The notes under the pieces were generated by a model. The model ran no database searches, had not been told where the DNA came from, and was given only the letters and a program-made list of their open reading frames with translations. A program made the position numbers and the translations under genes. Shown one piece after another: positions 1 through 5,616 of a stretch of DNA of 9,855 nt. Each line of letters begins with the position of its first letter. Within the stretch, counting starts at the first letter, position 1. Origin of the DNA: CAZRGV01 sp964599655 (GTDB lineage Bacteria > Planctomycetota > Planctomycetia > Isosphaerales > Isosphaeraceae); NCBI GenBank assembly GCA_964599655.1, contig CAZRGV010000189.1:1-9855 (forward strand). Reading direction: 5' to 3'.

Positions 1-236
1 GAGTCCCTGACCGAGTCCATGACCGAGTCCCTGACCGAGTCCCTGACCGAGGCCCAGGCCGAGTCCCCGACCGAGGCCCTGACCGAGTCCATGACCGAGT
101 CCCTGACCGAGGCCCAGACCGAGTCCATGACCGAGGCCCTGACCGAGGCCCCGACCGAGGCCCCGACCGAGGCCCTGACCGAGGCCCCGACCGAGGCCCC
201 GACCGAGGCCCTGACCGAGGCCCAGGCCGAGTCCCC
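1..236 (-). repeat. 12-bp tandem repeat coding [G/R/W/M]-[A/D]-S-V
   Basis: About 20 back-to-back 12-base units, read on the minus strand as NGG/ATG, GCC or GAC, TCG, GTC (twice GCC). They code for tetrapeptides such as RASV, GASV, WASV, RDSV and MDSV. The TCG codon never changes. Variation is concentrated in the first base of the first codon and the middle base of the second. Higher-order copies are visible: a RASV-GASV-GASV block occurs twice in succession, and GDSA-WASV-R[A/D]SV occurs near both ends of the array. The array continues past the left edge, so its total length is unknown. Confidence 0.95.
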
Positions 237-479
237 GACCGAGGAATCTTCCCGCAGCCCGATAACGATCGCCCTGGCCAACCCCTGTGAAAGTGGAGAC
301 CCACACCACACGATCCGCTCGGGAGGCTTCAATCCGGCGGATTGATACGCGAGCCTGACACCGGACTCGGCCCTGGGTCTGTCAGCCGGATCTGTGCAGA
401 GCCCGATATTCGTCCACTTCTCGACGAATTCGGGAAACCTCGCGACCTGCTCGTCCGTCAACTTCTCGATCTTCGGCAT
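1..479 (-). CDS. DUF6745-like protein, N-terminal part (runs off the left edge)
   Basis: The frame starts at ATG 479 and stays open to base 1, giving 159 codons of a longer gene. A very strong ribosome binding site, GGGAGGTGATT, lies 6 bases before the ATG, and the ATG overlaps the previous stop codon by one base (TGATG). Residues 1-72 form a conserved head: an early LTDEQ, then FVEKWTNIGLCTDPADRP, an AESGVRLAY helix, and IVWCGSPLSQG. This pattern (a T-D/E-P-A-D-R-P motif, then a WxxSPL-type strand, then repeats) is what I recall for the DUF6745 family, whose function is unknown. From about residue 80 the protein consists of four-residue repeats of the form x-[A/D]-S-V. The C-terminal domain lies outside the window. 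Family assignment is from memory of the layout; no function can be inferred. Confidence 0.75.
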   Translation of the reverse strand, partial: MPKIEKLTDEQVARFPEFVEKWTNIGLCTDPADRPRAESGVRLAYQSAGLKPPERIVWCGSPLSQGLARAIVIGLREDSSVGDSAWASVRASVGASVGASVRASVGASVGASVRASVMDSVWASVRDSVMDSVRASVGDSAWASVRDSVRDSVMDSVRD

Positions 480-841
480 CAGAAATCACCTCCCTTCCGG
501 TCTGTTTCCGATCCGATCTTCTCGACCTCCGCCTCGACCGTTGTGTTCTTCCATATCAGGACTGCGTTCACACGACCAAGAAACTCGTCCGACTCCTGTT
601 GTGCGAGGTTCCTAAGCGTAATGCGCCACGACCGCTCGTCCATCTTCATGCCGGCGTTTCCGTCAGCCAGCGCCTCGCAGATGTCCCTGAGGATGACGTG
701 ACGCGAGTTCTCGTCCAGTTGGCTCCAGTGCTGTAACAGCCACTCCTGGCAGCACGAAACGATGTAGCTTCTGCGTCCCAGGCAATAGCGGAACGCGGCC
801 ATTGCCATCAACTGATCGTTCATGTCGCTGGTGATGGTCAT
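479..841 (-). CDS. Conserved hypothetical protein, 120 aa
   Basis: The start is ATG 841, chosen because it overlaps the stop of the winged-helix gene as ATGA, a typical translational coupling. The frame is open further upstream, but there it only shadows the preceding gene. The protein is helical and charged: residues 14-40 read as FRYCLGRRSYIVSC followed by a W-rich helix (QEWLLQHW), then LDENSRHVILRDICEAL, and later a W at about residue 70 in RSWRITL. An 'A-F-R-Y-x-L-G-R-R-S/T-Y-I-V' core of this kind is one I recall from small phage and mobile-element proteins of unknown function. Its stop overlaps the next start by one base, so it forms a tight three-gene unit with its neighbours. I assign no biochemical role. 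Confidence 0.85.
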   Translation of the reverse strand: MTITSDMNDQLMAMAAFRYCLGRRSYIVSCCQEWLLQHWSQLDENSRHVILRDICEALADGNAGMKMDERSWRITLRNLAQQESDEFLGRVNAVLIWKNTTVEAEVEKIGSETDRKGGDF

Positions 842-1473
842 GCGGCATCCCCATTTCTCTTGCGGTCGCGGCGTCGCTCCGCCTTCCACTGGCGGATGTA
901 TCCCCGCACGATCTCCGCGTTCGTCTTCTCCGGCTTCTCCGGCGGCCGTTCCCCGTAGATGAGTCCCGCGTTCCGCATCAACTCGGCCTTCAATTCCCTG
1001 GTCAGCCGCGCCACCTCTTCCCGGTCTTCTCCAGCATGCTCGACATACTCGGTGATGTCGACCGCGACCGGCTCTGGATGCCCGGTCCACACGCGATCGT
1101 AGACCGTGACCCAGCCGAGCACCTCCAGCCTCCATAGAGCCTGGCGCACCATTGACGTGCTATCGCCGATGCGCCGAGCCAGGACGTCCACCGTCATCTT
1201 GTGTCCCTCGGGACACAGGACGCGTCGCACCTTGTCCATGACGCGAAGAAGAGGCTTTCCAGCCACGCTGAACCCGGTGCAGTAGTAGATCAGCCTGCCA
1301 CTAACATTGTCGGTGACAAGCGAACCCCTGGCCACCAGGATGGACAGCGACGTCTGCGCCCTATGCCGTCGGACGCCGAGTTTGGCGGCGACCGCGTCTG
1401 CGGTCGCCGCGCAGCCCAGTTGTCGAACGGCATCCAGTACAGCCGACAATCCGGCGCCAGCCTTCGTCTTCAT
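838..1473 (-). CDS. Tandem winged-helix DNA-binding protein, 211 aa
   Basis: Two helix-turn-helix-like segments can be seen. The first (about residues 8-60) has the pattern helix, ATADAVAAKLGV, then RAQTSLSILVARGSLV. The second (about 85-135) has MTVDVLARRIGDSTSMVRQALWRLEVLGWV, a classic winged-helix recognition layout ending in a strand. The C-terminal quarter is highly charged (REEVARLTRELKAEL, then an Arg/Lys-rich tail), perhaps helical or nucleic-acid binding. Start choice: ATG 1473 has AAGG 9 bases upstream. An in-frame GTG at 1497 overlaps the upstream stop as GTGA but has no Shine-Dalgarno sequence, and the extra residues would be encoded by an intergenic element relic. A transcriptional regulator or replication-type initiator is possible; neither is shown. 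Confidence 0.8.
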   Translation of the reverse strand: MKTKAGAGLSAVLDAVRQLGCAATADAVAAKLGVRRHRAQTSLSILVARGSLVTDNVSGRLIYYCTGFSVAGKPLLRVMDKVRRVLCPEGHKMTVDVLARRIGDSTSMVRQALWRLEVLGWVTVYDRVWTGHPEPVAVDITEYVEHAGEDREEVARLTRELKAELMRNAGLIYGERPPEKPEKTNAEIVRGYIRQWKAERRRDRKRNGDAA

Positions 1474-1493
1474 CCCGAAAATCCTTGAGGTGG
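1474..1493 (-). repeat. Relic of the intercistronic element
   Basis: On the minus strand this is CCACCTCAAGGATTTTCGGG between the TGA of the upstream regulator gene and ATG 1473. It keeps the GGATTTTCGGG core of the element found between other genes here, but the CCCC/GGGG stem has decayed to CCACC/AAGG. It may supply the AAGG ribosome binding site. Confidence 0.6.
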
Positions 1494-1952
1494 TCACGAC
1501 GTAAACTGGACCAAGGCATCTGCGACCGCCTGCTCGACGCGGGAGTCAGACCGAATCGCCAGGATCAGCCGAGTCTCGGTTTCGGTCAACGGAGACGACA
1601 GGGTTGGCGTTGTCAGATCACGGACGACGTCCGCCAGCGAGCGAGTCGACGTTATGGTCGGCTCCTGAGTGTCGGTGCCGCCTTCGGTGAGATCCGACTT
1701 CGGCTGACGGCGTCCACGGAAGACCTCGCGTGTCAATGTTCCGATGTCATCCTGGAGAGACAGGGAGACGGCGTACCTGCCCCTCAGAATCATGGAGACA
1801 TAACTCTCGGAAATGCCGAGCCGATGGGCCACCTCTGCTCGGCTCAATCCGCTGCTCAGGAGGAACTTGATCTGGCGCTGAGCCTTCGTTGTGCGTTGGC
1901 CGCCACCATTGTCGGTGCCGTTGGTAGCCTGGATCTCGGTCTCGACGCTCAT
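1494..1952 (-). CDS. Helix-turn-helix regulator, 152 aa
   Basis: ATG 1952 has AAAGGA about 11 bases upstream. Residues 25-60 contain a clear helix-turn-helix: a short helix (AQRQIKFLLSSG), then LSRAEVAHRLGIS, a turn, and ESYVSMILRGRYA as the recognition helix. This matches Xre/sigma-region-4-like DNA-binding domains. The rest (about 65-152) is polar and Thr/Ser-rich, with LSSPLTETETRLILAI near the end; I recognise no second domain. The gene lies directly downstream of the serine recombinase (75-base gap), a common position for a regulator of an integration module. Whether it represses or activates, and where it binds, cannot be read from the sequence. Confidence 0.82.
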   Translation of the reverse strand: MSVETEIQATNGTDNGGGQRTTKAQRQIKFLLSSGLSRAEVAHRLGISESYVSMILRGRYAVSLSLQDDIGTLTREVFRGRRQPKSDLTEGGTDTQEPTITSTRSLADVVRDLTTPTLSSPLTETETRLILAIRSDSRVEQAVADALVQFTS

Positions 1953-2006
1953 GAAGGAACCATCCTTTCGTTTGTGCGCACCTCGGACATGGGCCGTGGT
2001 GCGCGG

Positions 2007-2023
2007 ACCAGAAAATCCGTGGG
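2007..2023 (-). repeat. Degenerate intercistronic element
   Basis: Minus strand reads CCCACGGATTTTCTGGT, five bases after the recombinase stop codon. The GGATTTTC core and the position just after a stop match the other copies. The GGGG arm is reduced to GG, so the hairpin is weak. Confidence 0.5.
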
Positions 2024-2027
2024 ACGG

Positions 2028-2732
2028 TCAGGCGACCGACACGGCCATTTTCAGTAGTTGCGAAATGCGCTGAGGAGCCATCGGAGACCCGTCGCGGCGA
2101 ACGATGCCGTCCTCGGCGAGACGATCGGCGATCCCGCGCAGGCTCAGGCCCTTGGCCTTCAGTCGAGCAGCCTCGACAATCAGTTCTCGGTTGCGTGCGA
2201 CGGCCTTCTCTCGGCGGACCTGAACGCTCTTGATGGCGCCCTTGCGGGCCTCGTCGGAGGTGATCCGTCGAGCGTTCTCGCGGTGCGTGCCGAGCTTCAC
2301 GCCCTTGCGCTTGGCAGCCTTGAGAGCAGCCGTCGTGCGGGACGACGCCAGGGCCGCCTCGTACTCTGCGGCAGCAGCGAGAACCGTCAAGATCATGCGG
2401 CCAGCCGGACCCTCGGGGACGTGTGGGAAGTCGACGAACTGGACCGACACCCCGCTGTCCATGACCTCCAGGAAGAAGCGGACGTTACGGGCGAGACGGT
2501 CGAGTCGACCAACGACCAGGGTTGCACGGGTACGCAGAGCCAGGGACACGGCAGCCTTCAGTTTCGGTCGGTCCGGGTTGCGTCCCGACTCAACCTCGGT
2601 GAACTCCCTCACGATCGTCGCACCACGCTCGGCGGCAAACCTGCGGATCGACTCCCGTTGGGCATCTACGCCGAGTCCTGATAGTCCCTGCTCCTTGGTG
2701 CTGACGCGGATGTACGCGACAATCTGTGACAC
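2028..2732 (-). CDS. Serine recombinase (resolvase/invertase family), 234 aa
   Basis: This enzyme would cut and rejoin DNA at specific sites through a 5'-phosphoserine link. The N-terminal catalytic domain begins with IVAYIRVSTKEQ, where Ser11 is the expected nucleophile. The expected partner motifs follow: GVDAQRESI (21-29), GRNPDRPKL (50-58) and the arginine pair in GRLDRLARN (75-83). Next are the dimer/long-helix region around EYEAALASSRTTAALKAAKRKG (123-144) and a C-terminal DNA-binding helix-turn-helix (about 194-228: GLSLRGIADRLAEDGI, then PQRISQLLK). The start is GTG 2732, supported by AAAGGGGGG 7 bases upstream. The length fits a small resolvase/invertase rather than a large phage integrase of 450 aa or more. 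It could act in resolution, inversion or integration; no target site was identified. Confidence 0.96.
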   Translation of the reverse strand: MSQIVAYIRVSTKEQGLSGLGVDAQRESIRRFAAERGATIVREFTEVESGRNPDRPKLKAAVSLALRTRATLVVGRLDRLARNVRFFLEVMDSGVSVQFVDFPHVPEGPAGRMILTVLAAAAEYEAALASSRTTAALKAAKRKGVKLGTHRENARRITSDEARKGAIKSVQVRREKAVARNRELIVEAARLKAKGLSLRGIADRLAEDGIVRRDGSPMAPQRISQLLKMAVSVA

Positions 2733-2762
2733 GGTGCAACCCCCCTTTCCCTTCTAGCGGAC

Positions 2763-2782
2763 CAGGGCTCCCGATTGCCCTG
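2763..2782 (-). other. Inverted repeat in the recombinase leader
   Basis: CAGGGC and GCCCTG (6 bp perfect) flank an 8-base loop, between the promoter-like sequence and the recombinase start. No T-run follows, so it is not a usual terminator. It could be an operator, a leader hairpin or half of a recombinase site. Confidence 0.5.
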
Positions 2783-2793
2783 TTGTTGCTACC

Positions 2794-2822
2794 ATATTAC
2801 CGTCCCGATGCGAGCCCGTCAA
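2794..2822 (-). promoter_or_regulatory. Sigma70-like promoter for the recombinase
   Basis: Minus strand has TTGACG (2817-2822), a 17-base spacer, and TAATAT (2794-2799). The first hexamer matches TTGACA at 5 of 6 positions and the second matches TATAAT at 4 of 6. It overlaps the 3' end of the preceding gene and would start RNA about 50 bases before GTG 2732. Confidence 0.55.
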
Positions 2823-3204
2823 GACCTTCGACGCCCATTCTCGCCTCTTTGAATGTGCGTCGGTTGAACCCGCTGGTCGAGTAGTAAAGGACGGCGTCTC
2901 GGATCATTCCGGCGACGGTCGGGTATCCCATCTGGGCGGCGATCTTCTGCCACCAGTCGTGCTGCTGAGGAGACAGCTTGACGGGAAACCGGATGTGTTT
3001 CGGCTGGGTGGCGTACCACTTCGGTGTGGCAGGCTCAGGGCTCTTGCCCCGCTTGGTGCGGGCGGCCCTCAGTTCGAGTTTCGTGCGGAGCCAGGCTTGC
3101 CTGGCCCGCAGGATCGCCTCGGGGCCGACGCCGACCCCAGAGGCGGCCTTGTCCAGCAGCGCCTCAACGGGATCGATCGGCCGAACCTTATTGTCTTCGC
3201 TCAT
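2797..3204 (-). CDS. Ribbon-helix-helix-like DNA-binding protein, 135 aa
   Basis: ATG 3204 is chosen because GGGAGG lies 6 bases before it. The frame extends further upstream, but there it only overlaps the phosphoesterase gene. The two genes overlap by 17 bases, suggesting coupled translation. The N-terminal half is charged, with a basic stretch (LRAARTKRGKSP, about 55-66). The C-terminal half holds HIRFPVKLSPQQ (strand), then HDWWQKIAAQMGY (helix) and TVAGMIRDAVLYYST (helix). This strand-helix-helix order, with a 'RFPVKLS' strand and an 'IRDAV' second helix, resembles the CopG/Arc type of ribbon-helix-helix regulator. A role as a small repressor, for instance an autoregulator or a control on the adjacent recombinase promoter that overlaps its 3' end, is inference. 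Confidence 0.82.
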   Translation of the reverse strand: MSEDNKVRPIDPVEALLDKAASGVGVGPEAILRARQAWLRTKLELRAARTKRGKSPEPATPKWYATQPKHIRFPVKLSPQQHDWWQKIAAQMGYPTVAGMIRDAVLYYSTSGFNRRTFKEARMGVEGLDGLASGR

Positions 3205-3739
3205 TCGCAACCTCCCGAGACACAGTGTAGCGTGCTCGGTGGTTGGCGACAAGTTGCTGGAGATTGAGCGGCTTGTAGTCGGTCAACTCCATGGCGACCA
3301 GAATGTGCCGCGACGGGTCCAGGTACGGGTGCTCGCCGACCCGATCGCCCCAGCGGTGCAGATGCCCGTGGACGTTCACGGCCACGCCTTCTGGGAACTG
3401 GTCGACCGGCTTGTGCGAGAGCAGCACGTCGCCGATGACGAGCATGTCGCAGACCCAGTCGTATCCGTTGCGGAGATACCAGTTGTTCGACTTGTGGTCG
3501 TGGTTGCCTCGCACCAGGACGTGACGGCCTGGGATATGGGCGAGGAACGGCCCGAGCCGTTCCATGCCGTAGAAGGCGACATCGCCCAGGTTGATGAGCG
3601 TGTCCTGAGTGGACACGACATAGCGATGGTTCCGCAGGATCAGGTCCGTGAAGTCGTCCGGTCTCGGACCGAACTCGATGATCTTGTCGTTCCATAGGTG
3701 CCAGTCGGACGTGACCCAGGTGATCGGTGGCCTAGGCAA
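3188..3739 (-). CDS. Calcineurin-like metallophosphoesterase, 183 aa
   Basis: This is a two-metal phosphoesterase that should hydrolyse a phosphomono- or diester. All the family motifs are present and in order: SDWHL (Asp12, His14), NLGDVAF (Asp53), RGNHDH (Asn79, His80, Asp81), SHKP (His109) and HGHLH (His124-His128). The length fits the compact single-domain phage-type enzymes. The start is TTG 3739, directly after the TGA of the upstream gene (TGATTG), with a near-perfect AAAGGAGGT just before it. It therefore seems co-translated with the 67-aa protein upstream and the ribbon-helix-helix protein downstream. The substrate is unknown; nucleic acid ends or cyclic nucleotides are possible. No signal peptide, so a cytoplasmic enzyme. 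Confidence 0.95.
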   Translation of the reverse strand: MPRPPITWVTSDWHLWNDKIIEFGPRPDDFTDLILRNHRYVVSTQDTLINLGDVAFYGMERLGPFLAHIPGRHVLVRGNHDHKSNNWYLRNGYDWVCDMLVIGDVLLSHKPVDQFPEGVAVNVHGHLHRWGDRVGEHPYLDPSRHILVAMELTDYKPLNLQQLVANHRARYTVSREVANERRQ

Positions 3740-3943
3740 TCAGACCTCCTTTCTAGCAAGAGACTCAAGTTCTTCGACTCGCCTACAGAGAGACTCGATC
3801 TCGCCGCCGATCATTATTGCGACGTCTCGGATTGCCTCTCTAGGGTTGAAGTCAGACCCGTCCAGTCCCCACGCCTTCAGTTCGTTGGCTTCCAGGATCT
3901 CTACGATCCGGTTGTTCATGTCGGACGAGCAATCGACGCCCAT
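3740..3943 (-). CDS. Small charged protein, 67 aa
   Basis: ATG 3943 has GAAGGAGT 7 bases upstream, in the position used by neighbouring genes. The stop abuts the phosphoesterase start. The last third (GGEIESLCRRVEELESLARKEV) shows a leucine/hydrophobic spacing consistent with a short coiled coil, and an earlier segment (NNRIVEILEANELKAWGLDG) is helical. No domain recognised. An internal ATG at 3919 would remove 8 residues but lacks a good ribosome binding site. The tight packing with the phosphoesterase suggests a functional or regulatory partner, but this is position only. Confidence 0.75.
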   Translation of the reverse strand: MGVDCSSDMNNRIVEILEANELKAWGLDGSDFNPREAIRDVAIMIGGEIESLCRRVEELESLARKEV

Positions 3944-3954
3944 GGAGTTACTCC

Positions 3955-3978
3955 TTCCAAAAAATCGCCGGAGGGGGG
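3955..3978 (-). repeat. Intercistronic element copy (GATTTTTTGGAA variant)
   Basis: Minus strand: a C-run, CTCCGGCG, ATTTTTTGGAA, merging into the GGAAGGAG ribosome binding site of the 67-aa gene. The stem is poorly kept compared with the right-hand copies. Unlike them, no accepted gene ends just before it. Confidence 0.65.
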
Positions 3979-3982
3979 TGTG

Positions 3983-3997
3983 CCCAGGAGGTCTGGG
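3983..3997 (-). other. Short hairpin ahead of the 67-aa gene
   Basis: CCCAG and CTGGG (5 bp) enclose ACCTC on the minus strand. There is no T-run, so terminator function is doubtful. The loop and 3' arm contain CCTCC, which could pair with the downstream GGAAGGAG; that is speculative. Confidence 0.4.
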
Positions 3998-4161
3998 AAA
4001 GGGTCAGGGCGGTGTTTCATCGTCGGGCTCCCTCCAGGGCCTCTGCCGCATAGGCGTCCCACGTCGCCGCAGCTCCGATCGGACACGCGGCGGATGAGGC
4101 TTCTGTGGCCCCCAGACTTCAACGCCCTCCCGCCTACGCTACTCAGGCCCGAGTGGGCGTC

Positions 4162-4175
4162 GGGTCGGCCGACCC
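4162..4175. repeat. 14-base perfect palindrome
   Basis: GGGTCGGCCGACCC reads the same on both strands and lies in the gene-free gap. It could be a protein-binding site for a symmetric dimer; in GC-rich DNA it may also be chance. Confidence 0.4.
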
Positions 4176-4239
4176 TCGATCCGCTCCCCAGCCCCTCCTG
4201 ATGTCTGTCGTCCGGTCCTGCCCCGGATGGCACCTTTCT

Positions 4240-4294
4240 GTCGCCTTCGGCCCTTCGGCGACTGCGGCGCTTGGCTGAGTGTCCGCTTTCGCGG
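4240..4294 (-). other. Pair of GC-rich hairpins after the frameshifted gene
   Basis: On the minus strand CCGC-GAAA-GCGG (4283-4294, a GNRA-type tetraloop) is followed by GTCGCC and GGCGAC (6 bp, 11-base loop, 4240-4262). They begin about 50 bases after the stop of the Cys-rich gene. No T-run follows, so they could be an mRNA 3' end, a processing site or part of a structured RNA. Confidence 0.45.
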
Positions 4295-4343
4295 GGCCGT
4301 TTCGCCTAGCGGGTCATCTGGGCACCGCCGCGACCGACGTTGT

Positions 4344-4768
4344 TCATCCGATCTCGTTGCTCTGGCTGGCCCAATACTCCCTGGCCAACTTGTCGTCCTC
4401 AAGCCACTGCTCGTACATGGCTTCTTCTGCCTTTCGTTCCTCGGACCACGCCGCCTCGGCCTCGGCGAGCGACCGGACCTGCTCGTCGGTGCGGACCATG
4501 CCGTGCTTCTCGTAGCAGGCCGGGTCGCCGACTCCCTCGCAGACGGGGCACTCAGGGCAGATGCAGTCGTCGCCCTTGCCGCAGACGGCGCAGGGCGGGT
4601 CTTCGCGTCTTCGATCTCGTTCGCCCTGGTCCGCGCGTCGATGGCGCGGTCCAGGCACCGATGGAACTCCTCGACGTCGCCGTGCTCGAACGCCGCCGAC
4701 GCCCGACGATCCCAGGCGTCGGCCATGGCCCGCAGCGCGGGCGGGTCAAGCTCCATGGTCACCACCAT
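4344..4768 (-). pseudogene. Cys-rich protein gene broken by an apparent 1-base deletion
   Basis: The start is ATG 4768, with AGGAGG 4 bases upstream, overlapping the previous stop by 10 bases. The first frame gives about 57 plausible residues (MADAWDRRASAAFEHGD, EEFHRCLDRAIDARTRANE, IEDAKT) and then degenerates into Arg/Ser/Pro-rich shadow sequence. At the same point another frame becomes protein-like: PPCAVCGKGDDCICPECPVC, then GDPACYEKHG, then an acidic helix (LAEAEAAWSEERKAEEAMYEQW) to TGA at 4344. Adding one base to the CCC run at 4597-4599 would join them as DAKT-PPCAVCG, a 141-aa protein with seven clustered Cys (C-x2-C-x5-C-x-C-x2-C-x2-C-x6-C), likely zinc-binding. It may be a real frameshift, a sequencing error or, less likely, programmed slippage. 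Confidence 0.75.
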
Positions 4769-5193
4769 GGCTCCTCCTGCCACATGAGGCGCAGATCCTC
4801 GGAGATCCTCGGGTCGTCCTCGGGGAGCACGTCCCAGGTGACCGCGAACCCGAACCCGTTCGGGTACGACTGGTCCTCGGTGTAGACGACGAACTTCTCG
4901 GCCGGGTCGGGCGACTCGACCTGGATGCCGACCCGCCCGTTGCTCCCGATCACCCACTTCTTGTCGCCGACGCTCACGATGTCCCCCCTTCCATTCAATC
5001 TACGCCCAGTCCTCATGTCCACCGGAATCCAGATCGGCGTGTCGTGCCCGGCCGCAGTGAGCGCGATCGCCCGATGGGCCTCGCGCTCGGACTCGTACCC
5101 GTGCGGCCAGTAGACCACGACCTCGTCCTGGTCGCCCGGCTCTGTCTGGCCGACGACGTACAGGTCGTCGACCCTGAAAACAGTCGGCTTCAT
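4759..5193 (-). CDS. Acidic hypothetical protein, 144 aa
   Basis: ATG 5193 is preferred over an in-frame GTG at 5202. The sequence before it (GAAAGGTGGATGTC, then ATG) lines up base for base with the ribosome binding site layout of neighbouring genes, and that GTG lies inside the site. The protein is rich in Asp/Glu and aromatic residues. It has a strand-rich first part (VFRVDDLYVVGQT, EVVVYWPHGYESEREAH), a central IWIPVDMRTGRRLNGRGD, then KWVIGSNGRVGIQV and a Trp-rich end (MWQEEPWW). I recognise no domain or catalytic motif and see no membrane segment. The end overlaps the start of the frameshifted Cys-rich gene. Confidence 0.85.
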   Translation of the reverse strand: MKPTVFRVDDLYVVGQTEPGDQDEVVVYWPHGYESEREAHRAIALTAAGHDTPIWIPVDMRTGRRLNGRGDIVSVGDKKWVIGSNGRVGIQVESPDPAEKFVVYTEDQSYPNGFGFAVTWDVLPEDDPRISEDLRLMWQEEPWW

Positions 5194-5204
5194 GACATCC
5201 ACCT

Positions 5205-5226
5205 TTCCGAAAATCGCCGAGCGGGG
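5205..5226 (-). repeat. Intercistronic element copy
   Basis: Minus strand: CCCCGCTCGGCGATTTTCGG then AA. The stem has changed to CGC/GCG around TCG while the ATTTTCGG core is intact. It sits between the TGA at 5233 and the GAAAGG ribosome binding site of the 144-aa gene. Confidence 0.8.
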
Positions 5227-5232
5227 TTGGGC

Positions 5233-5613
5233 TCAGTGCCCTCGACGCCGCAACTCGGCCAGCAGTTCGTCGGTCGTAAACTTCGCCAGCGGGCCGACTG
5301 GCGGCCCTGTCTCGTCCCGCGATCGGTCGTATTCCCAAGCCTCGGCACGGGTCATCTTGGCCCCGAGCGATCCGTCATCCTCGACCACGTAGAACTCCGT
5401 CTCGCCCTTGTCGCCACGGTTATCCTTCTGGCCTCGGGCAACCACGTCCCCAGGGTTTGCGACCAGCCGCAGCACGCCGGCCTCGCCTGGCCGCCCGATC
5501 CAGTCGCCGAACTGGTAATCCGCCTTGCCGTCCGGCCCGAACGACGCGATGGCGATCCATGGCCTACCGTACCGACGTTCGTTGTAAGGGCGGGTCTCGA
5601 TCTTGATCTCCAC
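5233..5613 (-). CDS. Conserved hypothetical protein, 126 aa
   Basis: GTG 5613 is the start, three bases after the previous TGA, with AAAGGCAGG upstream; there is no ATG nearby in frame. The protein opens with basic/aromatic residues (YNERRYGRPWIAIASFGPDG), followed by ADYQFGDWIG, then LVANPGDVVARGQKDNRG and TEFYVVEDDGSL, and ends in a helix (TTDELLAELRRRG). A 'G-R-P-W-I/A' start followed by 'ANPGDVVA-x-GQKD' and 'YVVE-x-DGSL' is a pattern I associate with small uncharacterised phage or mobile-element proteins. The alternating hydrophobic pattern suggests a mostly beta fold. Its function is unknown. Confidence 0.87.
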   Translation of the reverse strand: MEIKIETRPYNERRYGRPWIAIASFGPDGKADYQFGDWIGRPGEAGVLRLVANPGDVVARGQKDNRGDKGETEFYVVEDDGSLGAKMTRAEAWEYDRSRDETGPPVGPLAKFTTDELLAELRRRGH

Positions 5614-5616
5614 GGA

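Larger units (their letters stand above)
3944..4343 (-). other. 400-base gap without a convincing gene
   Basis: Between the frameshifted Cys-rich gene and the 67-aa gene I find no frame with good start, ribosome binding site and protein-like composition. One minus-strand stretch (4007-4138, between a TAG and a TGA) reads somewhat protein-like (VEVWGPQKPHPPR, then SELRRRGTPMRQRPW) but has no good start and is Arg/Pro-rich, so it may be a gene remnant or chance. A second minus frame, starting at a TTG near 4120 behind GGGAGGG, runs past 3943 and overlaps the next gene; I do not accept it. Inverted repeats are at 3983-3997, 4240-4262 and 4283-4294, and a 14-base perfect palindrome at 4162-4175. 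No tRNA or known RNA family was recognised. Confidence 0.6.

Noticed and set aside
1..236. Diversity-generating retroelement variable region
   Set aside because: Variation is not adenine-directed, no reverse transcriptase or template repeat is in the window, and ordinary tandem-repeat turnover explains the pattern.
19..345. Plus-strand open frame of TEA/TES repeats, 108 aa
   Set aside because: It is the reverse-strand image of the minus-strand repeat gene, which has a conserved head domain, a start overlapping the previous gene and a strong ribosome binding site.
479..1135. 218-aa minus-strand frame as a full gene
   Set aside because: The first part shadows the winged-helix gene; the real start is ATG 841 with an ATGA overlap.
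3944..4343. tRNA, RNase P RNA or tmRNA in the gap
   Set aside because: No acceptor stem/T-loop pattern and none of the conserved RNase P or tmRNA blocks in the expected order.
4139..4957. 272-aa minus-strand frame as one gene
   Set aside because: Only the part from ATG 4768 to about 4600 is protein-like; before it the frame overlaps the 144-aa gene and after it the sequence is low-complexity while another frame becomes Cys-rich.
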